Positions 9,188 to 17,409 of a stretch of DNA of 64,000 nucleotides are shown piece by piece. The DNA is from Mesorhizobium sangaii. Lineage in GTDB: Bacteria > Pseudomonadota > Alphaproteobacteria > Rhizobiales > Rhizobiaceae. Positions within the stretch are counted from its first letter, which is position 1. Each line of letters begins with the position of its first letter. Position numbers and translations under genes: made by a program. Location of the stretch: positions 806,001-870,000 of the forward strand of contig NZ_JACHEF010000002.1 of assembly GCF_014207355.1 (NCBI RefSeq). The letters run 5' to 3'. The notes beneath the pieces are model-generated. The model was not told the DNA's origin. It made no database searches and saw only the letters and a list, made by a program, of their open reading frames with translations.

Positions 9188-10081
9188 ATGACGGAGATAA
9201 CCGCCACCGCCGAAATGCAGGCAGCCCTGCTTTCGCGGGCGCTGCCTTACATGCAGCGCTATGAGCACAAGACGGTCGTGGTGAAATATGGCGGCCACGC
9301 CATGGGCGATATCGAGCTCGGCAAGGCCTTCGCGCGCGACATCGCGCTGTTGAAGCAATCCGGCGTCAACCCGATCGTCGTTCATGGCGGCGGCCCGCAG
9401 ATCGGCGCCATGCTGGCCAAGATGGGCATCGAATCGAAGTTCGAGGGCGGCCTGCGCGTCACCGACCAGAAGACGGTCGAGATCGTCGAGATGGTGCTGG
9501 CCGGCTCGATCAACAAGGAGATCGTGGCGCTGATCAACGCCGAGGGCGAATGGGCGATCGGCCTGTGCGGCAAGGACGGCAACATGGTCTTCGCCGAAAA
9601 GGCGCGCAAGACCATGATCGATCCGGACTCCAACATCGAACGCGTGCTCGATCTCGGCTTCGTCGGCGAGCCGGTCGAGGTCGACCGCACCTTGCTCGAC
9701 CTTCTGGCGCGCTCCGAAATGATCCCGGTGCTGGCCCCGGTGGCGCCCGGCCGCGACGGCCACACCTACAACATCAACGCCGACACCTTCGCCGGCGCCA
9801 TTGCCGGCGCCTGCCAGGCAACGCGCCTGCTGTTCCTCACCGACGTGCCCGGCGTACTCGACAAGAACAAGAAGCTGATCGACGAACTGACCGTGGCCGA
9901 GGCCAAGGCGCTGATCAAGGACGGCACGGTCTCGGGCGGCATGATCCCCAAGGTCGAAACCTGCATCGAGGCGATCGAGCGCGGCGTCGAAGGCGTCGTC
10001 ATCCTCAACGGCAAGACGCCGCATTCGGTGCTGCTTGAACTGTTCACCGAACACGGCGCCGGCACGCTGATCGTACCCTGA
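9188..10081 (+). CDS. argB: Acetylglutamate kinase
   Basis: Second step of arginine synthesis, phosphorylating N-acetylglutamate. The 297-aa product shows the amino acid kinase fold with [10 protein letters not shown] near residue 30, the [11 protein letters not shown] loop, the GLRVTD substrate motif, and a C-terminal [10 protein letters not shown] segment. The N-terminal helix (residues 1-25) is of the type found in arginine-inhibited hexameric enzymes, so feedback by arginine is likely. In many rhizobia argB follows engB directly. Here about 8.4 kb of other genes lie between them, suggesting insertion or rearrangement. Confidence 0.97.
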   Translation: MTEITATAEMQAALLSRALPYMQRYEHKTVVVKYGGHAMGDIELGKAFARDIALLKQSGVNPIVVHGGGPQIGAMLAKMGIESKFEGGLRVTDQKTVEIVEMVLAGSINKEIVALINAEGEWAIGLCGKDGNMVFAEKARKTMIDPDSNIERVLDLGFVGEPVEVDRTLLDLLARSEMIPVLAPVAPGRDGHTYNINADTFAGAIAGACQATRLLFLTDVPGVLDKNKKLIDELTVAEAKALIKDGTVSGGMIPKVETCIEAIERGVEGVVILNGKTPHSVLLELFTEHGAGTLIVP

Positions 10082-10089
10082 TCGACAGC

Positions 10090-10488
10090 TCAGGCGGGCT
10101 GCGGAAGACGCGCGATGACCTTGATTTCAAAATCGAAGCCCGCCAGCCAGTTCACGCCCACCGCGGTCCAGTTCGGGTAGGGCGGTTCGCCGAACGCCTT
10201 CAGCCGGACAGCGTCGATCGCGGGCCATTGCGTGGCCGGATCGGTGTGGAACGTGGTCACGTCGACAATGTCGTCGAACGTGCAGCCGGCGGCCTTCAGC
10301 ACGGCGGCGAGATTGTCGAAGGCAAGCTGGACTTGGCTTGCGAAGACCGGCTCGGGCGACCCGTCCTCGCGGCTGCCGACCTGTCCAGAGACGAACAGGA
10401 AGTCGCCTGAGCGGATCGCCGCCGAGTAGCGGTTGATCTCGTAGAGAGCCTGCCGGCCGGCTGGGAAGATTGCGTCGCGTTTGCTCAT
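10090..10488 (-). CDS. RidA/YjgF family protein
   Basis: Small trimeric family whose founding member deaminates reactive enamines and imines. The 132-aa product keeps the core (FLFVSGQVG, DNLAAVLKAAGCTFDDIVDVTTF, YPNWTAVGVNWL). The position of the arginine that binds the carboxylate in true RidA (Arg105 in the usual PARxxV motif) reads PNWTAVGV instead, so this is probably one of the Rid subfamilies of unknown substrate. ATG 10488 has GGAG eight bases upstream. The ATG at 10506 would lie ahead of that site. The region upstream carries three copies of an ATACG-N3-CGTAT palindrome, so the gene is likely tightly regulated. Confidence 0.88.
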   Translation of the reverse strand: MSKRDAIFPAGRQALYEINRYSAAIRSGDFLFVSGQVGSREDGSPEPVFASQVQLAFDNLAAVLKAAGCTFDDIVDVTTFHTDPATQWPAIDAVRLKAFGEPPYPNWTAVGVNWLAGFDFEIKVIARLPQPA

Positions 10489-10619
10489 AGTTTCACTCCA
10501 TTTCAAACAAGGCAGCCAGGCCCCTCGGTCGATCGCGATTGGCTTCGCCGTGAGGGCGCCATTCGCAAGGCTTCAGGGTTCTGGATCGCTGCGCTCCACT
10601 GTCCGGGACGGCAGTTGAC

Positions 10620-10683
10620 ATACGCCCCGTATATTTGATGTGGATGCATACGCTGCGTATGTCAATACGCATACGCGACGTAT
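10620..10683. promoter_or_regulatory. Cluster of three ATACG-N3-CGTAT palindromes
   Basis: Perfect 13-bp palindromes occur at 10620-10632, 10648-10660 and 10671-10683, plus a half site ATACG at 10665-10669. The first and second are preceded or followed by TTGACA-like hexamers (10615-10620 on plus, 10658-10663 read on minus), so a bound repressor would cover a -35 box. The cluster is 132-195 bases upstream of the RidA-family gene and just downstream of the radical SAM gene. No regulator gene lies adjacent. Confidence 0.7.
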
Positions 10684-10704
10684 ATTAATTTAAGGGGCGA
10701 GCGA

Positions 10705-12252
10705 TCAGGCATTCGGCGAGATCGCGATCCCAGTCAAAGCCGGCTTGCGCGCCGGGCGTGCGATGGTCATCGATTCTTCTTCGGCGTCCTGCGGCGCGCC
10801 CCAGAACTCGGCAAGCGTCGGGCCGTCTTTCACCCGGCCGTCGCGAACCAGAAATCCCCAGACCTCGCGGAACCAGACGCGGCGCCCCATCTGCGTGTAC
10901 CAGCGCATCGAATGCCGTTGCTCGGGATCCTTGTGGAACAGGATGCGCGCCAGTGCCTTTGGCCGCGACTGCACCGCCAGTTCGATCAGCTTGACGCTGA
11001 AGAACAGCATCCACGGTTTCAGCCGCGTCATCTGCAGCACCTGGTGCTTGTAATCCCACAGGCGGGCATCCTTCTGAATCACCTTGCGGTCCCGCGCGAT
11101 CCTGAAGAACGGTGTCCATCGATGCGGCGTCACATAAAGCGCCTGGATCTGGTCGGGATCGTAGGCGATGAGCTGGCGAAAGCCGCGCCACAAATCGCGA
11201 AACCCTTCATCCTCGAAGCCGGCCACCCAGGTCGCCATCGACAGGATGCCGTTGAGGCGCAGCAGCCTTATCGCCTCGCGGTCGGATGAGGTGCTGCCGC
11301 CCTTGCGGATCAATTGAAGCGTCTGTTCGTCGGTGTTTTCCATGCCGAGCAGCCAGCGGATGACGCCCGCCTTGCGGTAGAGATGCAGGATGTCGGCATC
11401 GCGCACGATGTCGTCGGCGCGGGTCGAGCCGACGATCAGCACCGGTACATTTTCGGTAATCATGGCGTCGAGAAAGGCGCGCCAGGCTTTCTTCGAAACG
11501 GTCGGGTTCTCGTCGGCAAGGTTGATCAGCTCGACGCCTTGCTCGCGGTGCAGCCAGGCGATCTCCTTGGCGAATTTCACCGGATCGCGATGCCGCCAGC
11601 GGGTCCAGAAGCCGCGTTGGCCGCAATAATTACACAGATGCGGGCAGCCACGTGAAAACTGCATGACCACGGCCCGCTTGCCGCCCCAGTAACTGTAGCG
11701 GGCGTGGTCGATCAGCTCCCAGCCGACACGGTAGGCGTCGAGATCGATGATGGTCATTGCCGGCTGCGTGGCGAAGGGACGGCGCAGATCGTCGCGAAAG
11801 GCGATGCCGGCCACGCTCGCCGGCGGCTGGTGCATTTCCAGCGCCTCGACCAGCGCCACGACAGTCGCCTCGCCCTCGCCGCGCACGATGAAGTCGAAGA
11901 CGTCCGTTTCGGTCAGGATATCGCCCCAGTGATAGGTCGGGAACACGCCGCCATAGATGATGATGGTCGCCGGCTCGCGCGCCTTGATCATGCGCGCTAT
12001 CAGCAAGGCGGTCGGGTGCGCCGAGGTCGAGCCGGAATGGCCGATCAGGACGAAATCGGGACCATCGTCGAGCGCATTGCGCACCACCATGTCGAGCGGC
12101 ATCGGCCCGAATTCGGCGTCGACGAGGCGCACCTCATGGCCGGCATCGATCAGCGGACCGCCGAGCGCCAACAGGCCAAGCGGCGGCAGGTGATCGTCCG
12201 GCACGCGGCTGCCGATGGCGGTGTGCGGTGGATTGATCAGGACGATTTTCAA
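10705..12252 (-). CDS. B12-binding radical SAM protein, BchE-like
   Basis: The 515-aa product has an N-terminal cobalamin-binding Rossmann domain (MKIVLINPPH start, LPPLGLLALGG, VDAEFG, VLIGHSGSTSAHP), followed by a radical SAM domain with the [4Fe-4S] motif CxxxCxxC at Cys203, Cys207 and Cys210. The overall architecture and length match BchE, the anaerobic Mg-protoporphyrin monomethyl ester cyclase, and homologs in non-phototrophs often carry that name. No other bacteriochlorophyll genes are nearby, so a different methylation or oxidative cyclisation reaction is likely. The C-terminal part (after about residue 380) is basic with aromatic residues and might bind a membrane-associated substrate. 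Confidence 0.82.
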   Translation of the reverse strand: MKIVLINPPHTAIGSRVPDDHLPPLGLLALGGPLIDAGHEVRLVDAEFGPMPLDMVVRNALDDGPDFVLIGHSGSTSAHPTALLIARMIKAREPATIIIYGGVFPTYHWGDILTETDVFDFIVRGEGEATVVALVEALEMHQPPASVAGIAFRDDLRRPFATQPAMTIIDLDAYRVGWELIDHARYSYWGGKRAVVMQFSRGCPHLCNYCGQRGFWTRWRHRDPVKFAKEIAWLHREQGVELINLADENPTVSKKAWRAFLDAMITENVPVLIVGSTRADDIVRDADILHLYRKAGVIRWLLGMENTDEQTLQLIRKGGSTSSDREAIRLLRLNGILSMATWVAGFEDEGFRDLWRGFRQLIAYDPDQIQALYVTPHRWTPFFRIARDRKVIQKDARLWDYKHQVLQMTRLKPWMLFFSVKLIELAVQSRPKALARILFHKDPEQRHSMRWYTQMGRRVWFREVWGFLVRDGRVKDGPTLAEFWGAPQDAEEESMTIARPARKPALTGIAISPNA

Positions 12253-12368
12253 GGCGGACCTCCGAGGCAGTTGGTCCGCGGATGCTGGCCGGCGATATGG
12301 ACGCCCGATTGGCCCGTTTCAGCAGTTTGCGTGCAGCTTTTCCGCAGGGATGCGCAAGCCGGGCACCA

Positions 12369-12845
12369 TCACCGCCTGAGGTGGCCGAGCGGCACGTGGC
12401 CGGGGCCCTTGATGTTCTGCAGCACCAGCTGGGTGTGGACGTCACGCACGCCGTCGAGCCGCATCAGCCGGTGCATGACGAAAGCGTTGAGCTCGTCGAC
12501 CGACGGCACCATGACATGCAACAGGAAATCGTGGTCGCCGGTCATCGTCCAGCATGAGGACACCTCGTCCATGCGCTGCACGGCGGCAATGAAGCTTTCG
12601 GGCGAGCCGTCGCTGTGGCTGACGAGGCGCACCTGGATGAACACCTCGACCATCAGGCCGACCGCGCGGCGGCTGATCACCGCGGCAAAACCCTTGATGA
12701 TGCCGGCCTCCTGCAGTGCCTCGAAACGTCGTGCGCATGGGGTTGTCGACAGGCCGATCTCTTGCGCCAGTTCGGACACCGGCTTGCGCCCGTCGCGCTG
12801 CAAGACATCGAGCATCTTGATTTCGAAATCATCGAATTGAGGCAT
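12369..12845 (-). CDS. Lrp/AsnC-family transcriptional regulator
   Basis: The 158-aa product has an N-terminal winged helix (DDFEIKMLDVLQRDGRKPVS, then ELAQEIGLSTTPCARRFEAL) and a C-terminal RAM ligand-binding domain (GDHDFLLHVMVPSVDELNAF). ATG 12845 has GGAG six bases upstream. It is divergent from the phenylalanine hydroxylase gene, and a near-perfect 30-bp palindrome overlaps its own ribosome binding site. That arrangement fits a local regulator of aromatic amino acid breakdown that also controls itself. An amino acid such as phenylalanine or tyrosine would be the expected effector, by analogy only. Confidence 0.92.
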   Translation of the reverse strand: MPQFDDFEIKMLDVLQRDGRKPVSELAQEIGLSTTPCARRFEALQEAGIIKGFAAVISRRAVGLMVEVFIQVRLVSHSDGSPESFIAAVQRMDEVSSCWTMTGDHDFLLHVMVPSVDELNAFVMHRLMRLDGVRDVHTQLVLQNIKGPGHVPLGHLRR

Positions 12846-12846
12846 T

Positions 12847-12876
12847 TTCACTCCACGAAAGCGTTTCTGGAGTGAA
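12847..12876. promoter_or_regulatory. Palindromic operator, probably for the Lrp-type regulator
   Basis: Outer arms TTCACTCCA (12847-12855) and TGGAGTGAA (12868-12876) are perfect, and the 12-base middle also pairs (GAAA with TTTC). It covers the regulator's ribosome binding site and lies about 110 bases upstream of phhA. The size and dyad fit an Lrp dimer site. Confidence 0.7.
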
Positions 12877-12984
12877 TGTTATCTTGAATATCGCGCTCGA
12901 GCCATCATCAAAACCGATTTGCCTCGGCAGATCCGGTTATCCTTTCGGCACGTCCGCCATTCATCACTTGCAGGGAGAGAAACC

Positions 12985-13821
12985 ATGACGACAATGAGCG
13001 TTGCCGAATATGCCCGCGACTGTGCGGCGCAAGGGTTGCGCGGCGACTATTCGGTCTGCCGTGCCGATTTCACCGTGGCGCAGGGTTATGATTACAGCAC
13101 CGAGGAGCAGGCGGTGTGGCGCACGCTGTGCGATCGCCAGACCAAACTGACGCGCAAGCTCGCCCACCACTCCTATCTCGACGGCGTCGAGAAGCTCGGC
13201 CTGCTCGACCGCATCCCCGATTTCGAGGACGTCAGCGCCAAGCTGCGCAAGCTGACCGGCTGGGAGATCGTCGCGGTGCCGGGTCTCATTCCCGCCGCGC
13301 CCTTCTTCGATCATCTCGCCAACCGCCGCTTCCCGGTCACCAACTGGCTGCGGACCAGGCAGGAGCTCGACTACATCGTCGAGCCGGACATGTTCCATGA
13401 TTTCTTCGGTCACGTGCCGGTGCTGTCGCAACCGGTGTTTGCCGACTTCATGCAGATGTATGGCCGCAAGGCCGGCGACATCATTGCGCTGGGCGGCGAC
13501 GAGATGATCACCCGGCTCTACTGGTACACGGCCGAATATGGCCTGATGCAGGAGGACGGCCAGCAGCTGAAGGCCTTTGGCGCCGGCCTGATGTCGTCGT
13601 TTACCGAGTTGCAGTTCGCCGTCGACGGCAAGGACGCCCACCACGTGCCCTTCGACCTCGAAACGGTGATGCGCACCGGCTACGAGATCGACAAATTTCA
13701 GCGCGCCTATTTCGTGCTGCCGTCCTTCGACGCCTTGCGCGATGCCTTCCAGACCGCCGATTTCGAGGCGATCGTCGCGCGCCGCAAGGGCCAGCAGGCA
13801 CTCGACCCGGCGACGGTCTAA
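12985..13821 (+). CDS. phhA: Phenylalanine 4-monooxygenase
   Basis: Pterin-dependent iron enzyme converting phenylalanine to tyrosine. The 278-aa product is the bacterial catalytic-domain-only form. Iron ligands are His138 and His143 in FHDFFGHVP and Glu184 in YWYTAEYGL. ATG 12985 is chosen because GGGAGA lies seven to eight bases upstream. The in-frame extension to 12919 is not needed. The gene is divergent from an Lrp-type regulator, and no pterin carbinolamine dehydratase (phhB) is next to it. It probably feeds tyrosine into the homogentisate pathway. Confidence 0.96.
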   Translation: MTTMSVAEYARDCAAQGLRGDYSVCRADFTVAQGYDYSTEEQAVWRTLCDRQTKLTRKLAHHSYLDGVEKLGLLDRIPDFEDVSAKLRKLTGWEIVAVPGLIPAAPFFDHLANRRFPVTNWLRTRQELDYIVEPDMFHDFFGHVPVLSQPVFADFMQMYGRKAGDIIALGGDEMITRLYWYTAEYGLMQEDGQQLKAFGAGLMSSFTELQFAVDGKDAHHVPFDLETVMRTGYEIDKFQRAYFVLPSFDALRDAFQTADFEAIVARRKGQQALDPATV

Positions 13822-13868
13822 ACAATTCCAGGAGAATCGTTTCCGCCCGGTACGACATGCATGAAACA

Positions 13869-13910
13869 CAAAGCGCGTCGCATGAATCTGTGTCGACGCG
13901 ACGCGCTTTG
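13869..13910. repeat. 13-bp-stem palindromic repeat between convergent genes
   Basis: Perfect arms CAAAGCGCGTCGC (13869-13881) and GCGACGCGCTTTG (13898-13910) around a 16-base loop. The core AAAGCGCGTCGC also appears at 34085-34096 in another intergenic space. Between phhA and the VOC gene it can serve as a terminator stem for either gene. A fragment of the AATTCCAGG repeat precedes it at 13823-13831. Confidence 0.75.
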
Positions 13911-13930
13911 CACGCTTTGATCCCGCTGGG

Positions 13931-14335
13931 CTATTGCATGGCGGCGGGGTTCATCCACAGGAACTCCCAGACGTTGCCGTCGGGGTCCTCGATGTGGCGG
14001 TTGAACATGAAGCCGAGGTCCTGCGCAGGGTTGGGATCGGCGCGGCCGCCTGCCGCCACGCCCTTCTCGATTGTGGCATTGACCTCGTCCTTGCTGCCGG
14101 CGGTGAGTGCTATCAGCATCTGGCTGTCACGCCTGGCGTCGCCTATCTGACGCGTTGTGAACTGGCCATAGTGCTGGTGCGTCAGCAGCATCACCCCAAT
14201 CGAGTCGGAGAACATGATCGAACTGGCCTGGTCGTTCGAGAACTGCGGATTTAGTGTGCCGCCGATCGCGAGATAAAACTTGGTCGCTGCCTGCAGATCG
14301 CGCACCGGCAGATTTATGAAGATCATCTTGGTCAT
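13931..14335 (-). CDS. VOC (glyoxalase/bleomycin resistance) family protein
   Basis: The 134-aa product has two beta-alpha-beta-beta-beta modules: MIFINLPVRDLQAATKFYLAIGG at the N terminus and GFMFNRHIEDPDGNVWEFLWM at the C terminus. Such small single-chain VOC proteins dimerise to form a metal-binding or ligand-binding cavity, and substrates range from methylglyoxal adducts to antibiotics. The sequence resembles the subgroup often labelled lactoylglutathione lyase-like without biochemical proof. It is divergent from a TetR regulator with palindromes in the shared promoter, which suggests induction by a small molecule. Confidence 0.85.
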   Translation of the reverse strand: MTKMIFINLPVRDLQAATKFYLAIGGTLNPQFSNDQASSIMFSDSIGVMLLTHQHYGQFTTRQIGDARRDSQMLIALTAGSKDEVNATIEKGVAAGGRADPNPAQDLGFMFNRHIEDPDGNVWEFLWMNPAAMQ

Positions 14336-14361
14336 CGGTCTAAGCCTTGCCTTCGTTGACA

Positions 14362-14425
14362 GGTACTAGTCAGTCCAGTACCGTTTTCATAACTATCACG
14401 TGGGAACGGTACCGTCTAGTACTGG
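14362..14425. promoter_or_regulatory. TetR operator candidates in the VOC/tetR promoter
   Basis: Site 1 (14362-14382) has perfect arms GGTACT and AGTACC around nine bases. Site 2 (14409-14425) contains GGTACC and GTACTGG halves and is a looser dyad that abuts the AGGAGG ribosome binding site of the TetR gene (14428-14433). Repression of both divergent genes is inferred. Confidence 0.6.
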
Positions 14426-14438
14426 TTAGGAGGTCGCC

Positions 14439-15071
14439 ATGAAAATCGACGGTGAGACGAGATCGGCACGCAAGGATCGTGAAATCATCCAGGCGGCCAC
14501 GGCGGCGTTCATCGGCAATGGTTATGACGGGACCAGCATGGAGGAAATCGCCACCAGGGCGGGGGCCTCCAAGCAGACCGTCTACAAGCATTTCACCGAC
14601 AAGGAGACGTTGTTCGGCGAAGTCGTTCTTGCAACCGCTACCCAGGCCAACGATGTCATCGAGTCCGTGACGACGCTGCTTTCCGAGGCGAAATTCATGG
14701 AAGGTGGCCTGCAGCAGCTCGCTCGATGTTTGATAACGACGCTCATGGATGAAGAGTTGTTGAAGCTGCGGCGCTTGATCATCGCCAATGCGGATCGAAT
14801 GCCGCAGCTTGGCCGCAGTTGGTACGAAAAAGGCTTCGAGCGCATGCTTGGCTCAATGGCTTCCTGCTTTCAAAAGCTCACCAGTCGAGGGCTGATACAA
14901 ACCAGTGACCCCTATCTGGCAGCCAGCCACTTTTTTGGGATGCTTCTTTGGATCCCCATGAATGAAGCCATGTTCACGGGAAGCAACCGGCGCTCCAAGG
15001 CCGAACTGGAACGGCACGCGGATGCCTCAGTGGGGGCGTTTCTTGTCGCCTATGGGGTGCAGCCGAAATAG
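14439..15071 (+). CDS. TetR/AcrR-family transcriptional regulator
   Basis: The 210-aa product has an N-terminal TetR helix-turn-helix (DREIIQAATAAFIGNGYDG, then MEEIATRAGASKQTVYKHFTDKETLF) and a C-terminal helical domain of the TetR_C AefR-like type (LLKLRRLIIANADRMPQLGRSWYEKG). It has a strong AGGAGG ribosome binding site six bases from the ATG. The base composition is slightly less GC-rich than its neighbours. It probably represses the divergent VOC gene and itself. The effector is unknown. Confidence 0.9.
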   Translation: MKIDGETRSARKDREIIQAATAAFIGNGYDGTSMEEIATRAGASKQTVYKHFTDKETLFGEVVLATATQANDVIESVTTLLSEAKFMEGGLQQLARCLITTLMDEELLKLRRLIIANADRMPQLGRSWYEKGFERMLGSMASCFQKLTSRGLIQTSDPYLAASHFFGMLLWIPMNEAMFTGSNRRSKAELERHADASVGAFLVAYGVQPK

Positions 15072-15120
15072 TCCCGTTGCCTGCCGACATTCACAGTCAC
15101 GCCGCCAACACATCGCACCC

Positions 15121-15618
15121 CTATCGCCCAGGGTTGTCCGACCCCTCGGCCTTCAGCCTCGCAAGCTGGGCGCGCTGCAGGTCGAGCGCGGCGTTGACGA
15201 AGCGCGATATGGTCGCTAGCTCGGCGTCGCTGAAGGTGGCGATCACCTTTTCGCCCTCCTTCGCGATGGCGCCATAATAGCGCGCCGACAGGTCCCGCGT
15301 CGCCTCCGTCGCCTCGATCACCACCTTGCGCCTGTCCTCGAGACTGCGCGTGCGCGTCAGCAGCCCGCGCGCCTCCAGCCGGTCGATCAGCGCTGTCACA
15401 GCCGCCGGCGTCAGCCCGGTTGCGGTGGCGATCGCGCCGGCCGACTGCGGGCCGCCATGGAGCAGTCCGATGCAATGGCGTTCGGCCATGTTCAGCCCCA
15501 GCCTCAGCCCCACCGCCTCGTCATAGGCCTGCGTCGCGTCCTGCCATTGCATGATGGCAAGGCCGATGGCCGTCGTCATTTCGGTGCGATTCCTGCTTGA
15601 CGAATTTATTTCGATCAT
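15121..15618 (-). CDS. MarR-family transcriptional regulator
   Basis: The 165-aa product has a winged helix with the MarR pattern SAGAIATATGLTPAAVTALIDRLEARGLLTRTRSLEDRRKV split over the recognition helix and wing, including the conserved DRR of the wing. The start is uncertain: ATG 15618 gives the full frame, while ATG 15579 begins MTTAIGLAIM. A perfect GTCTAA-CAT-TTAGAC palindrome lies 15-29 bases upstream of 15618. It is divergent from a short membrane protein gene, which is its likeliest target. Confidence 0.88.
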   Translation of the reverse strand: MIEINSSSRNRTEMTTAIGLAIMQWQDATQAYDEAVGLRLGLNMAERHCIGLLHGGPQSAGAIATATGLTPAAVTALIDRLEARGLLTRTRSLEDRRKVVIEATEATRDLSARYYGAIAKEGEKVIATFSDAELATISRFVNAALDLQRAQLARLKAEGSDNPGR

Positions 15619-15632
15619 CTAACTATCAATCT

Positions 15633-15647
15633 GTCTAACATTTAGAC
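15633..15647. promoter_or_regulatory. MarR operator candidate
   Basis: Perfect 15-bp palindrome GTCTAACATTTAGAC, with a second related half (ATCTAAC) at 15617-15623. It sits between the MarR gene and the divergent small membrane protein gene. Confidence 0.65.
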
Positions 15648-15713
15648 TATCGCATCAATATGCGGCCGTAGCGCCGACAAGGCAAGGGCCGGCCGCCGAC
15701 AAGGAGTGAAAAA

Positions 15714-15881
15714 ATGAGCTTGATTCAACAGCGTACGCCCCTCTCGCATGAGGAAGAGTTCAAATATGCCAAGCTGGCCATGGAATGGTACGGATGGGGC
15801 TCCCCCATCGGCCTGGGCATTTTGCTCGTGGCGCTGGCCGCTGCCGCGGTGCTGGTGCGCATCGCCGTCTACGGCTTCTGA
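15714..15881 (+). CDS. Small single-pass membrane protein, 55 residues
   Basis: Short open frame with an excellent ribosome binding site (AGGAG at 15702-15706, seven bases before ATG). The product has a polar N-terminal half with HEEEFKYAKLAMEWYGWGSP and one strongly hydrophobic helix (about residues 31-52, IGLGILLVALAAAAVLVRIAV), and ends in YGF. It is not a family I recognise. It does not match the aa3-oxidase subunit IV pattern. Divergent placement from a MarR regulator, with an operator between them, suggests a stress- or ligand-induced membrane peptide, perhaps a regulator of a larger membrane complex. That function is a guess. Confidence 0.75.
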   Translation: MSLIQQRTPLSHEEEFKYAKLAMEWYGWGSPIGLGILLVALAAAAVLVRIAVYGF

Positions 15882-15969
15882 GCCGTGACGTGCATTCTGC
15901 CGGCGCCGTCATCGGCGCCGGCATTGTCGGGATGCTGCAATGTCCCAGGATGACATTGCACTAGAACGC

Positions 15970-17409
15970 TCAGACGGCGACAACCTTGGCAAGATGGTCA
16001 CCCAGCCGGCAGGCCAGCGCGGTGATCGTCGTCGTCGGATTGCATTCGCCCGACGTGCAGAACACCGAGGAGCCACCGACATAGAGATTGTCCATGCCAT
16101 GCACCTTGCAGTTGGCGTCGACAACGCTCTTGGTGACGTCGGTGCCCATGCGGGTGCCACCCATATGGTGATGACCCGCCGTCTCGTCGTTGGTCGGGTA
16201 GTCGCCGCCATTCGCGATCCAGTCGGCAATGCGCACCCGGCCGAGATTCTTCTCGATCAGCGTCTTGCCGAACAGTCTAAGCCCTTCGAGAAGGGTGCGG
16301 TGTTCCAGCTTCGATTTCTTCCAGTGCAGCTCGATGCGCGGCACGCCGGCATGGTCGACATCGGTCGTCGACAGTTCGATCCGGTTGGAGGCCAGCGGCG
16401 CCTGTTCCCAGGCAACATAGAGCTGGGCTGCGCAGCGCAGATTCTGGCTGAGCTTGGCGGACATCCATTCGGCCATGTCTGGCGCCGTGCAGGCGAGGTC
16501 GGCGATCAGGCTCTTGACGCCCGGATAGGGGGTCTCGATCAGCCTGATGCCGAAATTCATGATCTGCAGCCGCTCCATGGCGGCAGGTGTCGGCGAGAAG
16601 AAGGCCTCGTTGACCGCATCGACCTCGAACTCGCCATAGTCGGCCAGGATGGCATTGCCACCCTCGAAGGTCGGATGCTCCATCCAGTAGCGGCCAAGCG
16701 CCGCTGCATTCGGCACGACGCCGCCGTTCGAGCGCTGGTTCGACCACAGAAGCAGGCGCGAATTCTCCAGTCCGCCGGTGCAGACAATGAAATAATCCGC
16801 GTTGAAGGCGCCGGCATCCTGCCCGTTGGACCACAGCCTGGCGCCGGTCACGCGCTTGCCGTCGCCGGCAAGTTCAGTGGCGTAGGTGTTGAGCACGACC
16901 GCGACGTTCCTGCTCTTGTCGAGCTCGTCGGCGAATTTTTCGCCGAAGCGCACCGCCGGGCTCTTGATCAGCTGCACCCAGCGAATGTCGTCGGACACCG
17001 GCACGTCCGGCCGGAAACCGGGAAGTTCGAGGATATCGTGCACTTCCGGCAGAAAGGGTTCGATGTCGGCGCGGCGAATCGGCCAGCCCGTGTCGGGCGC
17101 CCAGGCCTTCGGCTCGAAATCCTGTTTGTCGAGCACGCGGCACCAGCCTGCCCAGTGGTTCGAACTGCCGCCCATGAAGCGCAGCCGGGTGACGTCGAGA
17201 TCGAAGTAGAAATCACCGACCGTGGTGCCACGGTAGAAATCCTGCGACTCGTCGCTGAATTCACGCGAGCCGGCCTCCAGCACCACGACCGGAATGCCGG
17301 CGGCGCCAAGCTTGCGGGCGATGGTGGTGCCGGCCGGGCCGGAGCCGAGGATGCAGACCTTGGCGGCGAAATTGGCGGCGCGAAACGCATCACAGCTGTC
17401 GAAGATCAT
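15970..17409 (-). CDS. GMC-family FAD oxidoreductase
   Basis: Flavoprotein of the glucose-methanol-choline type, closest in layout to the large subunit of membrane-linked gluconate, fructose or sorbitol dehydrogenases. The 479-aa product has an N-terminal ADP-binding fold (VCILGSGPAGTTIARKLG near residues 18-35), the GGSSNHWAGW motif, and a C-terminal HHMGGTRMG plus NPTTTITALACRLGDHL region carrying the active-site His/Asn. It has no signal peptide of its own. The gene start overlaps the stop of a tiny Tat-signal gene by four bases, so export by a hitch-hiker mechanism is likely. No cytochrome c subunit is seen next to it. Confidence 0.88.
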   Translation of the reverse strand: MIFDSCDAFRAANFAAKVCILGSGPAGTTIARKLGAAGIPVVVLEAGSREFSDESQDFYRGTTVGDFYFDLDVTRLRFMGGSSNHWAGWCRVLDKQDFEPKAWAPDTGWPIRRADIEPFLPEVHDILELPGFRPDVPVSDDIRWVQLIKSPAVRFGEKFADELDKSRNVAVVLNTYATELAGDGKRVTGARLWSNGQDAGAFNADYFIVCTGGLENSRLLLWSNQRSNGGVVPNAAALGRYWMEHPTFEGGNAILADYGEFEVDAVNEAFFSPTPAAMERLQIMNFGIRLIETPYPGVKSLIADLACTAPDMAEWMSAKLSQNLRCAAQLYVAWEQAPLASNRIELSTTDVDHAGVPRIELHWKKSKLEHRTLLEGLRLFGKTLIEKNLGRVRIADWIANGGDYPTNDETAGHHHMGGTRMGTDVTKSVVDANCKVHGMDNLYVGGSSVFCTSGECNPTTTITALACRLGDHLAKVVAV

